Shown here in pieces: positions 11,483 to 25,082 of a DNA stretch of 64,000 nt. Source of the DNA: Polytrichum commune (taxonomy: Eukaryota > Streptophyta > Polytrichopsida > Polytrichales > Polytrichaceae). Within the stretch, counting starts at the first letter, position 1. Every line of letters starts with the position of its first letter. The DNA is taken from the NCBI GenBank assembly GCA_950295325.1, contig OX485807.1, positions 21,299,666 through 21,363,665 on the forward strand, written 5' to 3'. A model generated the notes under the pieces. The model did not search any database, was not told the DNA's origin, and saw only the letters and a list, made by a program, of their open reading frames with translations. Position numbers and translations under genes: made by a program.

Positions 11483-14478
11483 GACCTGCCTTATCTTCTC
11501 AAGACAATCATTTACTTATACCCTACGGCAGTCAGGGCTTACTTGCTGTGTCTTGCAGAGTAAGAGAAATTTGGAGCTTCTGAACGGGTCTGAGGGACCA
11601 GATTTTAAAGCTTAACCTTCTTGATGCATGAGGCTTCTGTGCCCTTCATATTGACTCATTGCCACATCTAGCAATAAAAGAAAAAGCTGATGCAGGCGTA
11701 CAGACACTTGTAGAGACACATATAGTTGCAACTATAAATGATGAGGCATGCTGATACATTGATCCTGAGCCTTTCAGTTGCATTTATATGGGATATAATA
11801 TGCTTGCAACTGCAAGCCTTGAATTTTGAAATATACTCTTTTCCTCAAGTACCAGAAGAGATCCAGTCTGTCTGTTCAGTGTGGTATGGGGTTGGACAGG
11901 CCATATGTTATGTACATGCAAACGAGGGTATTAAGGAGGGTTTCAATACACACAAGTGACTAGGTAACCAAATCCAAGCATGTAACTCTCTAAATTTCAA
12001 AGATATCAACAATGTGAAGTTTGATGACTCACCAAAGCCATTTACCACTTCTTTACTCAAACTATTGTTTCAAATATGTAGTTGATTCTGGAACGTTGAC
12101 ACAGAAATCTTAAATCTGACCTCCATTGTGACCTGAGAGTTTGGGAGGGATGGATCTGAATCTTGCCAGCACCCTGCTGATGTTTGAAATAAACATGTGT
12201 CATATTATTCGCACATGAATTGAATAATTGTCAGTCACCTCTTTACAGTGTCTCAAAATATCTCTTCTACCTGAAGCTGGATTTAGACAATCGAACTACT
12301 CAATACTTCATGGCTTGTTTATAGGGCAAGTGACAGTGTCTGATTGTTGTGAACACTTGAAAATTTGGAAATTGACATTGCCTGCTGAAGAAGCAATCCT
12401 ACCTTATGCCTGCTAGTTTTTTGTCAGCAGCTGGAGACTCAGGTGATTCCGCCACATTTTGCAATTTTATAAGCATCCAATTCTGGTGAAGTCATCAAGA
12501 GCTATAGTGATCAATAGTAACTGCTAATGACCTCTGCTTCTGCTTAAATTGAAAGAAACGCCAATTTATTGGAAGCGACTGATCACAAACATATAAGACT
12601 CGCTGGAGGATAAGTGCTGTTCAATTAGGGTTTTAGGAATCCTCAATTCTTCACTGAAGAATGTCACCATTACACAATGTCCTTTCTGTAATGGTTCTCT
12701 AAAGTGTCATGATACGCAATCATTTTGAACTCAGGTTATCATTGGCCATGTGGATTACACCACAACTTGCAGGGCCCTGGACCAGTGTTCAAGATTGAAG
12801 TCTTCAATGCCTTCAAACGTGATTTGGCCCTTCAAAATATACTTGTCTCAAAACAACCCTTCATAATGCAACCCCAAATTGAAAATGAAGACGTCACTTG
12901 AAGTCCTCAATATAATTTGCCCGTCTCAAGAACCAACATGCGTAGGGCATTGTTACTACAAGAAGTGGAGTTAGATTTTTGATTCTTAATTCTTCACATT
13001 GTACTGGAAACATGTACCATATAATTCATAGTTTAATATGGGTTTTGTATATCATTTCTATATTCTTGGATTGAAGTCTTGGATTTGAACCAACGCTTCA
13101 GCTGAAGGGACCAACGAAGTATGTGAATGCAAGATGGATGTAAAGTCCACATGGATTCGTACGTGGCATCGAATGGATAGTGTTTCATGGTCACTTTGAT
13201 AATTTTGAAAAACCACCTCGTGGAGGTAGGCCTAACACAAATCCGAACTCACAACCATTATTTTATTTTATTTCAGCTTGCATGAATAGAAATTCATTGA
13301 AATAGCAGTTGATTGAGGGACCTGTCACATATGACTTCATACTACACTTGAGGGTCCGTGACCACCCTACATGATCTTGGAGGTGTGTTGGGACGGCCTT
13401 CGGACGCTTTCTTTTGGGCTCTCACAATTTCATAGTCATGGCTCTTGGCCCATGTGTGAAGTGGCCCTAAGGACGGGTGACCTTGTAGCACTTGAATTCC
13501 AATCCACCCTATCATTATGGCCCACCTAATCTTAGTGGGAGTATCCAAGTAAACCACTTTTTTTTCTTTTTTTTTAATTTTTTTTTTTAAAAATCAACCA
13601 TGTGGGTACCTAGCTAGAGGTTGATATTATCTACCCCTCCTCTTTAAGTGAATGAATGTAGGTTGGAGATGATAGAGATCGGAAGTTTTTGGTCTTGCTA
13701 ATGTAAGCGAGGATGTTTACCAAAAACTCTGACAAATTCCATACAATAATTATCACATTTGTGTGGGTGGACGACCTCAAGATACATCCGATGTTATAAG
13801 CGTTGCCACTTGGTCCATCTAATGTCAAAAACTTTAGATCTTATATCTAGAAATGAAAGTCAACCAATTCAAGGGTTTGATGGATGTCAATGATTGTCTT
13901 TCTAAGGCCACTCTTGGCAATGTTACTTTTTCTTTTCTTTTTCATTTGTGCGTTTATGCATATTGGAGTGCTAGTGCTCATGTTTTCAATGTTATGTTGC
14001 AATTAGACAGTAGGTGTTCATTGCACGAGTATCTCAATGCATGCTCAATTCTTATCCACAAAGATACACAAACATGCATTTACTTTAAAATATATTAGGC
14101 ACAAAGATTGTGGCTTTAAAGAGTTTAGAGTAGTGACAACAATTTAGGGTTTGCCACGTTAGGTAGGAACCTTATTCAACTTAGGAATACATGCTTAGGA
14201 CGTGAATCTTAGTGTTGCTTGACCTACATTTATTAAAAAAAAAATTAAAATCAAATAGCATGCAATAAGCAAGAATTCTTTTAATATTTTCTATATATGA
14301 AGCATCTTATGATTGAGAAATACATAACATTAGTTGATACGTGGTATGAAGAGTTCACCCCCACATAGCAACACTACTTACCTTCAAGTTACATATGCCA
14401 TAATTCAAATTATCACACATGATGTAAGAGCCTAACTTCGAAAGAAGAGGTTTATCATACAAGCAACCGCTAAGCAAT
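11483..14478. other. Intergenic DNA downstream of the PAC1-like gene
   Basis: The first few hundred bases probably contain the 3' UTR of the PAC1-like gene. The rest is AT-rich with a long T tract near 13557-13588. No exon, RNA gene or complete mobile element is recognised. Confidence 0.5.
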
Positions 14479-14862
14479 GTGGGACATTATAAGGTAGACA
14501 ACCCTTATTTGATTACTTTTCTTATTAGAACACCCTTATTTGAGTGGTATGTGGTTTGGTGTGGCTCCAATGATGGATACCAAGAAGGCTTGTGTTTAAA
14601 AGAGGTTAGGCTACATGCTCAAAATCTAATAACTATTCTAGGCTCAATAGTCAACATAATTGGCAGGTAAAAGGGGTCCTATATGACCATTTAATGAGCA
14701 CAAGGATGAATAAGACATGCATACGAGCACCAAAAGTGGATGAAAACTTGCATTTTTTTTCATCTTGCATACCTCTTGTACAATTTGCATTTTCATATTG
14801 TAGGAGAAGTGGGCTTGTTGGGAAAAGTAGTCATTTTCAACCCATCTACCTTAATTGACATT
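14479..14862 (+). repeat. Dispersed MITE-like repeat, family A
   Basis: A well-preserved copy with CACCCTTATTTGAGTGGTAT, TGTGGCTCCAATGATGGATA, AATAACTATTCTAGGCTCAA, TAGTCAACATAATTGGCAGG and CCTATATGACCATTTAATGA. It ends in CAACCCATCTACCTTAATTG, the inverted form of the motif that starts the copy at 284. Confidence 0.65.
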
Positions 14863-14864
14863 GT

Positions 14865-15800
14865 CTCTCTATCCTCAATAAGACATCTCAAGTTTTCGCG
14901 CAATCATCCTTAGATTGCTATTGTATGGATCCTCAAGAACACAACACACACACACACCAGTTACACCACATAATAATATTCCAATAGCTGATAAATCTTC
15001 AAAAATACAAACCTCGATGAAGTTGAGAACATGTTAGAAATCCTCCACTGAGCAATACTTTGATGGATTGACATTGTACATCAATGTGGGAAGGATTCAA
15101 GTTACAATCAACAGGATTCAAGCTACTAAACTGACTACCTAGAAAATAAGAGATTCCTCGTACAAACCACCACAAGTTGACAACTAGTCAATGTGGATTC
15201 CGGATTGACATTATCTCCATCCTTGATCAGAAGATATTTCAAGTTCTCGAGCAGTCTTCCCAAAATTGATATTGTACACAGCCTCACACACCAGTCTCAC
15301 CACAGATAGCATCCCAACACCCGATACATATTTGAAAATTCCAGCCTCCGCCAGGCTGAGAACACATTACAATTCTTCCGCCGTGCACTGATTTGGTGAA
15401 ATGGCATCGCACATCAATGTGGGAAGGATTCGCAAATTACATATGACAGAATTCAAGCTAATAAACATGTTGCAGGATTGGAATGGGTGACCAATCTGAA
15501 ATAAGAGATTCCTCATATGAACCACCACAATTAATCAATGTGTTCTTAAATTGCCATTGTCTCCGTCCTCAATCGAAAGACACTGCACATCAATGTGGGA
15601 AGTATTCACAAGTTACATACACCAGGATTCAAGCTAATATACTTGTTGCAAGATTGGCATGGGTGACATATCTGAAAATAAAAGGTTCCTCCTACGAACC
15701 ACCACAATAAATCAATGTGAATTCTGGAGTTGACATTGTCTCTGTCCTTGATCGGAAGACACCATCTCGAGTTTTCGAGCAATCTTCCTGAGATTAATCG
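14865..15800 (+). repeat. Irregular long tandem repeat beside the 3' end of the MFS gene
   Basis: About three diverged copies share CATCAATGTGGGAAGGATTC (15079, 15412, and 15588 as a GTATTC variant), 'GATTCCTC.TA..AACCACCACAA' and a GACATTGTCTC block. The long unit is 333 bp and one copy is shortened to 176 bp. The array ends about 140 bp before the stop codon of the minus-strand transporter and may lie in its 3' UTR. Confidence 0.6.
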
Positions 15801-15939
15801 ATTGATTGATATTGTACACCAACCTACACAAATACTACTACTGACTACCTTCATCATCATGTCATGTAATGTCAGACAAACATGTACAAAGAGTCCTATA
15901 AATTCGATTCTACTTGGTTGAGGAAGAAGGATGGGCGTT

Positions 15940-18900
15940 CTACCGCGATTTGCGCTGCGCCCGTCTCTTCTTCTCGATCGAGCCATTCGGCCCATATAGG
16001 TCTTGGTACAAGGGGCGGATCCGAAGAATGAGCACCACATTGAGGAGGATACCAATTGCACACATCCCTGCCATGACCAGGAAGACGGAACGGAAACAAT
16101 GAGACCCCATGCACCTCTGCTGGGGGTCACCTCCGAAGCTTGCAAAACTCTGCAAAACTGTGCTGAGGAGTGATGTGGTCGTTGTGAGGTGGGGTGCTTT
16201 AGCTGCCTCTCTGTCATACAGCCACCCGGCGAGCACGCCGGAGAACAGGAAGGAGCCCAAGGGTATGTTGAGAATGAGGAAGTTGTACAAGATGCCAAAA
16301 TGCTTCAATCCAAAGAGCTCGGAGGCGGTGGGCACGGTGATGGAGATGTGAACACCGTAGCAGACCCCGACCACAATGGAGCCGAGGTAGAGTGACCCTG
16401 GTGCCGCTGTCGCAAAAAGAATGTAGCCCATGACCAGGAATAATTGTGCGAGTGCCATCCACACTGGTCGCGGGATGGCTGCTTTCCTGCACATTTTCAT
16501 CAGCAAAAAAGAGTCAAACCTCCGTTCTTGTTCAACATATGTGTATAAATATCCTTGTAAGTATTGATGTGCAAATATCAACACTTACAGATAAACATAA
16601 ACCATAACAAAAGAATCAAGAGAGATAGGTAATCCAGCGCTTTTCGAGTTACATACTGCATACAGAGCAATCAGAAACTCGAATGGAAAAGAAAACAAAT
16701 CACACATGCACAATAGCCAAAGTGGAGGCAAGCCAATTGACCAGGGGCCATCCACAATGATCTATCTGCATGGACGAAGCCACCTTCAAAAACATCCCCA
16801 CTGACTTCATCATCAGTTCCCAAGAGTGGATGCTTGTTTTGATTTTCTCCTACTGATCTCTAGAGGCAACGAAAACACTCAAGGAAATTGTTTTACTAGT
16901 ATGTATAATAAGACCTCTAATTCGAGACATGGAAACCGGGAGGGATAAGACGAAAACCCTGAAGCAGGAAAAACAAAAGCTAAAAGTTTAGTTTGTTCAA
17001 CAGAGCCACCCTATTTTTTCTAAGCAGATTTTGACAAGCTCCCCTTTATGGTTCATCCAAACTCTTGAAAATTGTTTCTAACACTCCAAAATGTAGGGGC
17101 TCAACCCAAACTAAAAACAAAATGCACAACTTGCAATGAGAGCATGTCAGTCCAGGTCAAAGAATTGCGCAAGTATAGTATGAGAATGGATTTGGCAGAT
17201 ACTGCAATGTGACTTGAGGGATGGTAATTAAAAAGAGTAAGGTCTGGCAGATTCATACTTGACATAGTACTCGGAGATGGCGCCAGCGCCAATGCGACCG
17301 AAGAAGCCCCAGATGCTGACGAGGGAGATGAAGAGGGAGACGTCAGTAAACCCTTGCGCCTCACCAATTTGGCCCAAATTGTTGATGGCCGTAATCCCAG
17401 TGCCAATCCCGCACAAGAAAGTGAAAAACAGCAACCAGAAGTCGATTGTTACCAAGGCTTCGGAAAGGGTATGATCTTGCCCTAACACAGGCGCTCGGCT
17501 CACCTTCGAATCCTCACGTTCCTTCAAATCCTCACACTCATCAGCAGAATCAGCTTCCTTCTCAATTTCACCCTCACCACCATCCTCCACATACTCTGTA
17601 CCCATGTGCTCAGCATCCTCGTTGTTTTCTTCTTCCAAAAGTGGCTTCTTAATGCCATCTGCTGCCGGTGCTTCGGAGGAATTCGAAGACTGGGTTAACC
17701 TTCCCTCCGTGTAGGCTTTGATCATGAGCTTGAAGGGGACACCAAGAGGGGCAACGAGGAATATCAAGAGCACAACTGCGAAGAGCTTGAACTCGAGGGT
17801 GGTGAGAGGGAAGAAATTCTCAAGCAGGGTGAAAGTTAGAAGGTAAACTGCGAGAGAGAGTGAGATCCAGTTGAGGACGGTGAAGTTGGCCTGCTCTTCT
17901 ACGTCTTCTTCGTGACTGGACGATGGGGGAACCTCGCTCAAGAACAGCATGGCAACGAGGCAGACGAGGGCGGGGAGGAATGTGAGCAGAAGTAGGAAGG
18001 CGGAGGCTGAGCTGGTGAAGAGCGCTGCGCACAACTGTGTGAAGATGGCGGTGCTCAGACCAATGTAGCCCTTGAGTGTACCGGTGACAGTGCCTCGGCT
18101 CCGTGGGAAATTGCGCATGCATGTCACCAGCACCGCCGTGTTCATCCATGTGCTGCTGTTCCCGCCCATGCACAGGACCACGCACATCTGCAAACACACT
18201 CCCACCAAACTCTTTAAGGTTCAAGAATCTCTAACAGCAGTCCTACAGACATGGCAAATTCGAACCTCCCAGGTGTGAGAGGGGAGAGAGAATTGGAGAG
18301 TAATAATGAAGATGGAAGCAAGCGAAGGATCTGAAAGTGATGCATGTGGAAACTGTGAGGTGTTTTTTTCCTAAAAGCAATCAGACGACCAAGTGATGTC
18401 ACATTTGACCAGAAGTGGTTCTGTAGACTCCCCCTGTCTGTTGAGTGCAACCGCTGTGGGAGAGGTTGAGAAATGGAAAATTCGAAGCTCAAAGTTTAAG
18501 GAGGAGAGAGAGAATAGGAGAGTGGCCTTGATGGAACCGAGCGGGGTTCTGAAAAAGCGAGGTACATGGAAATTCTGAGGTGTTTTTTCTCTGGAAGCAA
18601 TCAGACGACCAGGTGTTGTCCACATTGACCAGAGTGGTTTTGGAAAATCCCCTGTCTGGTCAGGGCAACCTCCGTAAAAGAGAGTGTCTTTGAGAATGCA
18701 GTGACTACTCAAAGTACTCTGCCCTTTCACATCACACCTTATCCCTTCTTGACTTTCATGAAGCGGGGAACATCAAACACCGTCTTGGATAGGTAGTCCC
18801 TAGCCTCTCGACGATCCTCACCCGTTGAGAGACAAGACAGTAGGAACTGATGGGAGAGGCGGGGGAGGGCAGAGAACTGGAGGAGTAGAAATGCAGAGAA

Positions 18901-19412
18901 ACCACACATACTTCCACAACAGTACAAATTGCACAAGCCTATCATTCCTTCCAAACACTTTCACGGACTACGAAACCACCAACTCCGTCATGCATGTCAA
19001 CAATCCTCTTCCACTGAATGAAGAAAAAGTGAAGGAAGGAAGGAATGCAGAAACAGAGAGAGGGGTTGGGGGGGGGGTATCAGACCTGCCAGTACGAAGG
19101 GGGAGAGATTCTCTGCCCAATGACCAAGTATTGCACACCATAGCCCACCGCGCCTTCAAGGGCGCCGATCAAGAGGATAGCCCAGGTGGGCAAACTGTCC
19201 GCCAATAGGCCTGCCACCAAGCCAAACGATTTGCCTACATCCTTCGCCACACCCAAGTTGTTGAGCTGCAGCTGGTTGTATCCCATCACCGCCTTCAACT
19301 CCGACGAGTAGTTGGCGAATGTGTAATTGTTCCCCGCAATCGCTTGCACCCATATCGCGGTCACTAAACCCACCCATTTCTTGCTAATCTTCGAGTACCT
19401 CGAGTTCAACAT
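15940..19412 (-). CDS. NFD4/nodulin-like major facilitator superfamily transporter, three exons
   Basis: Predicted 600-aa polytopic membrane protein. Exons are 19412-19086, 18187-17259 and 16486-15940, with GT-AG junctions in frame (GCAG acceptors; the last junction splits a Lys codon). Exon 1 gives the start of the nodulin-like domain: KKWVGLVTAIWVQAIAGNNY, then a hydrophobic hairpin. Exon 2 carries NFPRSRGTVTGTLKGYIGLS (residues about 135-154), the conserved cytoplasmic motif of the family, several membrane segments, and an acidic loop at about residues 290-335 rich in Glu and Asp. Exon 3 has KAAIPRPVWMALAQ and the C-terminal helices, ending in a basic tail. The ATG at 19412 was chosen because similarity starts right after it. 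Plant relatives are 550-600 aa membrane proteins of mostly unknown substrate (some are linked to karyogamy/NFD4 or to ion transport), so I do not name a substrate. Exon 1 alone could begin earlier in frame, but the upstream residues look non-coding. Confidence 0.9.
18250..18690. repeat. Imperfect 220-bp tandem duplication inside intron 1 of the MFS gene
   Basis: Two diverged copies share TGAGGTGTTTTTT, AAGCAATCAGACGACCA.GTG, a TTGACCAGA.GTGGTT block and a CCCTGTCTG block, offset by about 220 bp (for example 18361 and 18581). They lie wholly inside the intron and have no coding content. Confidence 0.7.
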
Positions 19413-20560
19413 TGCACTAGAAAAGAAAACAGTTTTTAAATACAAATACTCCACCAAGAATCACAAGTCTTGCATGCGTGCGTCCCCTGAGGTTGCTTAC
19501 GCCCTTCGATCATGCCACCTTACTCGATACCTCCCTCAATAGCCCAATCTCTTCCTCGCTCTGTGTACACGCACACAAAAACGGTCCTGAAGAAATTTAT
19601 ATCCAACCCAAAGTTACTACGTTTCAGTCTCTCCAATTCCCACGTGCCGATCGCTTCTTCATCGCTGTTCTGTCATGCTTGTGAGAATGCGGTCAGTGTT
19701 CTTCCAGCAACACTTAATTGACTCTTGCGCTCTCACTTCATTCCACACTTTTTATCTTGCAGAGTGCAAGAACAACTATGATTCCTGCCTAAACAATTTT
19801 TCTGGCCTCGAAGTACTAATGCCTGCCCCAAGGAAGGCGAGTGTCTCTTCTGGAAACCGAACGATAAGTCGGTGCTATTGATGAAAGCCAGCAACAACGA
19901 TGTGCCAGGGTTTAAGAATTGATAGAGCGCAGGTGCTTGAGGCCTTTGTTTAAACACAAGACAAAGTTCAATTAATTCATCCACTCTCCTTACTTCCACA
20001 AACTATTTTGCGGCGTACAAGAACAACTACATAGCATTCCTGCCTAATTAAATAAGACGTTTGTTTTTGCCGCGGTAACTTAATGCGTGCCCCGAAGGAA
20101 GGAGTCTCTCTTCTGAAAAAACGAACGATCGATCGGTCCTGTTGATGAAAGCCAGCAACAAACATGCCAGCAATTTGAGATATGGACTCAGTGCAAGTGC
20201 TTGAGGCCAGCTTCTGTATTGTTCCCTTCTACCCACTGGGAAGTGCCACGCGCCCTGTTTCTCGTCACCTTCGCCCCTCCAACCGCTGCGAAACCCCAAC
20301 TAATTTTTTTACTAAGCCACGAACTCCCTCGCCTTCCAATTGCCCCGCAGTAAACAGACTCACCAAAACCAACTCTCCAATCAGCCTCTGCTTCTTCTAT
20401 ACTAATAACTCAACTTACTCCCCGGTCGCAATGACTTACTTAACCCTCAAACCCACTCACCCACTTGCTCGCTCGCTCACTCTCCACCGCTTACGTCGAG
20501 CCGGCTGATCTGACGGAAGAAGTTTCCAATACCAAGTGGCCACAAATTACTTATTACACC
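19413..20560. promoter_or_regulatory. Upstream region of the MFS gene with a diverged 264-bp duplication
   Basis: This contains the presumed promoter and 5' UTR of the minus-strand transporter. Two related segments lie at about 19758-19945 and 20008-20205. Both hold AAGAACAACTA, a 'GCCCC.AAGGAAGG' block, CGAACGAT and TTGATGAAAGCCAGCAACA, the last offset by 264 bp. Whether the duplication contains control elements cannot be told from sequence. Confidence 0.45.
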
Positions 20561-21452
20561 ACATGACACTGGGTGCATGCACATATAATCGTCACCACCG
20601 CGACTTATTATAACGAACAACTGAGAAATCGGGAACCGAATATTCTCCATGCATTATCCATCGCCGCTATCCTCGGTTCCAATCTCTCCCTCTCTCCTAC
20701 TACTGCGGATGCATGGGAAACTCGAACTCTGATGAAAGCTCCGATGGTTCTCTCTATCTCTACATCTATCTATCTATTTCCTCGCAGGCTCTTTTCCTTC
20801 TGTGAGTCTTCGAATATTTTTGTATGTCTGCGTAGATATTTATTGATGCTTACTGAATATCCGGCTTATTACCGCTCGCGATACAGAGTAGGTATGTAGG
20901 ATTCAGAAATTGAGAATTCTTTCTGTCGATTTACGAGTTGCACGACGGCGACTCAAATGCTCCTGGACAGAAACTCTCGGCTGCGAAGAAAGATAGGCGA
21001 CACATGGACGGCGGTCATGGGGGATGGAAGATGGGTAGGTGGATGGATGAATGGATGGATGAATGAGGTTGGAATTGTTGGATCCGTTAGGCGTTCATTA
21101 TTATTATTAAGTCATCATCACTTTCGTCAAAGCCGGGTGGCAGCCAATAAGGGGAGGCGGTGGGATTTATGTGAGCACCCAATAGGTGCGTCTTGCATGA
21201 GTGAAACTTATAACGGAAAAGGAATAAATAAGTAGTAGTAGTAGGCATCCGCTCTTCAAAAATGAATTTGTTGTCTATGCTAAAGTTAGGACTAGACTTC
21301 CTCCACTACTTATCTCATTCAAAGAGGGGGTGGGTTAATAGTGCGTGTGGGAAATCAGTGTAACCACAAGATCTAGGGTTTCAGAAGTCCAAAGTGTCAA
21401 AGTGCTAGAAACTTGTGATGCAAGCTCTCTTCAGTTTCTTAGTGTTATAAGT
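20561..21452. other. Intergenic DNA with GGAT/GAAT microsatellite
   Basis: No exon is supported. A short GGAT/GAAT repeat lies at about 21033-21064. The interval 20560-20950 is rich in C and T and could be regulatory, but nothing specific is recognised. Confidence 0.45.
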
Positions 21453-21610
21453 TAGCCCACCCACACTTACTGATGCCGCCCACCAGTGAACGATTCCTAC
21501 CAACATGAGTCGGTTTTAGAGTTAGTTTAGCCAATGAGAACCACTGGTTGCAACCAGTGTTGGTACTCACCGTTCATTGGTGGCCCGCACCGGTAATTGT
21601 GGGTGGGCTA
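21453..21610. mobile_element. 158-bp foldback MITE related to the ends of the satellite-bearing element
   Basis: The left end TAGCCCACCCACACTTACTG and the reverse complement of the right end, TAGCCCACCCACAATTACCG, pair. The pairing continues through CACCAGTGAACG with CACCAATGAACG and into TACCAAC. The same end motifs bound the array-bearing element at 5491-8253. No target-site duplication is convincing, and there is no coding potential. Confidence 0.65.
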
Positions 21611-23012
21611 TCAGTAGATGCTTCAAGAGTGAGTGATGGTGACCGAAAAAGAACAGGAAGCAGAAGCCTCTTTGAGCTCACCAAAACAAAACTATGCACT
21701 CTATAAACACCTTAGAACACGCACTAAGTATCTTGAAATGTAAGGTAAATGAGGATGCTTTCATGAATTCAGTGTCACTCTAGAAGAAAGAAAAATTCAG
21801 CCCTCGCTAATTATGAGATTTGGCAAAGTAGCGTGTTTCGAGAACTAGTACCACACGCACTAAAATGGGATAATTAGTGTACTAAGTGTCGCATACGATT
21901 CGATCGGAAGCATGGAACGCTATAAAAAATTTCTATATATAACTCACTTTCTCTTCTTCCCCAAATGGTATTGTGGCCATTGTAGAATACCAAACGCGGG
22001 ACAAAGTGCAGGTTCAAGTTGATGGATGAGGTCATGGTAGTTTTGTCGAGGTCGGCACACACATGTCAAGTGTACTTGCTGCGGAAATAGTGTGAACGGT
22101 TGGACCCGATCTCTATAGTAATCGTGGTCATGTTTGGACTCACGTGGAGCTTTATCATCTTCAAAAGTGCACACTTCCCATTTGCATTCGTGATATGGTA
22201 CAATGGTTTACTTCAATTTTTTTATTACAAAACAACATCCAACTTTAACTTGGAAAATTCCATCTACATTCTAAGTATATCATTATGACACACTGCATCC
22301 ATCCATGTCTAAACCCTTGCCTCCAAAGAACCAGTGTACGGGTTGTTTCGCTCCAGCCATCCATCCATGTAGTAGGTGATACTAATTACCATAAACAATG
22401 TAGACCAATGATAGAGGGGGGGGGACCAACAATGGTACAAGAAATCTTATTGAAATAGCAAAAATATGATTCAAATTTCAAGCCTTAGAAGGAAAGGGGA
22501 TATATATGTGTGTGTGTGTGCAAAGAATAATAAAGTCTTCCAAGATTATCAATTTTTTCTCCTTCTGCGGTTAATGTTTGGGTTAGCGTTTCTTTTTGTT
22601 GCCATTTCAATCATTTGGGTTGTAAGAAGTTGGCAATTTATCAAGTAACTTCGAGTAAGGCTTTACATCATCATACTTTCCATCACTATCAACATACGAT
22701 TTCTCGACAATCTTCATGCATCACTGAAAGAACAGTACAAATCTATCACAATGGTAAATTCACATATATACATATATTCCAATGATGTAGGACAAGTTTT
22801 CAGTGATGCATGTCAATGATGCAAGACGTATATCATAAGAGTACTCACCACTTGGCGCTCGTTCAGTGGGCCCTCGAAATGTAACGATCGAATGCTCGGA
22901 GAGTTGTGCAAGGAGACTCATATTCTACATGAACTCCCAACATCCGACGGTTATATTCCAAGGGCCCACTTCGTCTTGTAATGTTACAATGCTTGTAGTG
23001 GATGCTTATAAG
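21611..23012. other. Intergenic DNA, nothing recognised
   Basis: AT-rich sequence with a short (GT)n run near 22507-22520 and a G tract near 22417. No exon or complete element is supported. Confidence 0.4.
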
Positions 23013-23337
23013 CTACACAAAATCTGATATTTAATGTTTGATTAGATTTAGTGTTGTTACCACCCTACCATGCTCAACAGTAATTCTCAATTCTTTAACA
23101 ATTAGTGTTAGACATAAATGTGTTGCTACCTTCCCTACTGCCACCTCTCTTATTCTATCCTTTTCTTTCATATCCTTACTAACACTAAATTCAAACATGT
23201 ACCTTCCACATAATACCATAGTTGGTATTTAGTGTTGGAGTTTAGATTTAATGTCACTTACTTTCATAGGGTTATTGATATTTAGTGTATGTGTTCGTAT
23301 TTAGTGTATCAAACACTACATATCATATTTTGTGTAG
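23013..23337. mobile_element. MITE-like element with inverted ends CTACACAAAAT
   Basis: The left end CTACACAAAATCTGATATTT pairs with the right end (reverse complement CTACACAAAATATGATATGT). The inverted similarity extends about 40 bp through TGTTTGAT. The interior is AT-rich and repeats 'ATTTAGTGT' several times. About 325 bp long and non-coding. No clear target-site duplication. Confidence 0.6.
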
Positions 23338-25082
23338 TTGATAGTAACTTAGAACACGTAGCTGTAATACTCTTCCGGAAAAGCAACTAGAAGTGCAGTG
23401 GATGGATGGATGAAAAAGAAAATGGATGAAAATGAAGATGAAGCCGCTTTCAGTTAGCCTTTGGCTCCAAATTGAGGAAGGGGAGGTCACAATAACACCG
23501 TGAGGGATGGTCACATCGGAATGCCCGTCCGCCGCGAATAAAAAGAGTTTTCAATTTCCCCGGCTCTTGTGCCACAAGCAATGTTGAAAGTTATGTTGGT
23601 GGGCCACTTAAGGTAAAGAGTGCTCCAACCCGTCACTTTGAGCAATGAGTGTGTATTCTATTATTACATTGGGAAAAAACCAAAGCTCCTTGAAAGGGGA
23701 TTTCCAACGCACCAAAGTGTGCCTTCTAAAGTTTCATTGGTAGATTACCCAAAATCTTTGGGGAGGCTAATGTTCACATGGTGAACATTATCATAATCGA
23801 TATGTACTTATCGTGCAAGACTTTACAGTGTTGATTTTGGGTGGGGTGTTGTTTTGAGCAGCCTCAATCTTAGTGGTGGCGACGGCGGATGTTCCTAAGG
23901 CCTAAAGGCCATCTTAGGTTGTTTCGTCAAAGTTACAAGGGGTCCAATTATAGGGCATTTCTCATCTTGGATATCACATAACATTATTCATCATCACTGT
24001 GCATCATTGAACCATGTAAACGACCTTGTAATCATTGGGTTGCAACCACATTGGGTGGCATTGGACATTTGTTATTACGGTGCAAGTCATGGAGACCATT
24101 CAATGTTACATTGATTTCTAATGCCACACTATATCATATACTAGTGTAGTTTCTAGTTACTTCTTTCTTTCTTTTTTAAGATGAGACCTCCCTACAAGTA
24201 TTGTGGAGATAAGGAAGGTGCAAAGTACAACATAACATTACTTAACGATGTGTACCCTAAGAATATAACAATGCGATGTTGTTTTAGTCTTATTTTGAAT
24301 CTCCGTGCACAACTTTTTGAGCATCTGAATGTTATATTCTAAGGACCCACAAAACGAGAGTTGAACATTGAGTAATGGTATGCACCGTCCAAGCCTCTCA
24401 ATAATAAGTGGATTTGAACATGTGTGGCGGCCTTGACTTACATGATCCCATCATTAGCATGAACATATTTCCAAGTAAACTATCTATTCTCAGAGAGAGA
24501 GAGAAAGAGAGAGAGAGAGAGCCCTCGATCGCATACCTAGAATTTAAGATTCTCCAAGACTTAGATTCAAATACATACCACGTACGTTTTATCACTATTG
24601 TTACTTATGATTTTTTTTGGGGGTCCTCTTTGAAACAATTTGCATAGTATGTAGTTCCAATCTCATATACCAAGTAGAGTTTGATTTCGGCATTTCAAAT
24701 TGTTCGAGTCTTCTCATCACGTTTTGGTTTGCGGCTGGATGTGCTAGGTTCATAACTTACTGGATACTACACTAATTATCCCAACCAGTGCATGTTACTA
24801 TTCGAAGTTATGTGGTGCAATAACATCTTACTTAGGAGTTTAACTTTTACTAACAAAATTTTAATGAGTTGAATAGATAGAGTTGTGCAAATTATGGTTT
24901 GAGCGAAATCATTAAAGCTTCCTACTTGCCACGTTATCTCATTGCTCTACAAGGTGGGCAATGTTGTCACTCTATTTTACAATTTATATATACATATGTA
25001 ATTGGACTCCGGGCAACATGAATTAGCATGAAAACACCCCCAAGTTAGTGTTATGTGATCCGATTGACCACAAAACTATGCT
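23338..25082. other. Intergenic DNA with GA microsatellite and a partial family-C repeat
   Basis: An interrupted (GA)n run lies at 24492-24522. From 24775 to about 24870 the sequence matches one arm of the foldback element at 56876 (TTATCCCAACCAGTGCATGT, then TTACTATTCGAAGTTATG, then GCAATAACATCTTACTTAGG). No exon is supported. Confidence 0.45.

Noticed and set aside
15606-16298. 230-codon minus-strand frame overlapping the MFS gene
   Set aside because: It is a shifted frame of MFS exon 3 running on into the 3' tandem repeat. The exon in the other frame matches the transporter family.
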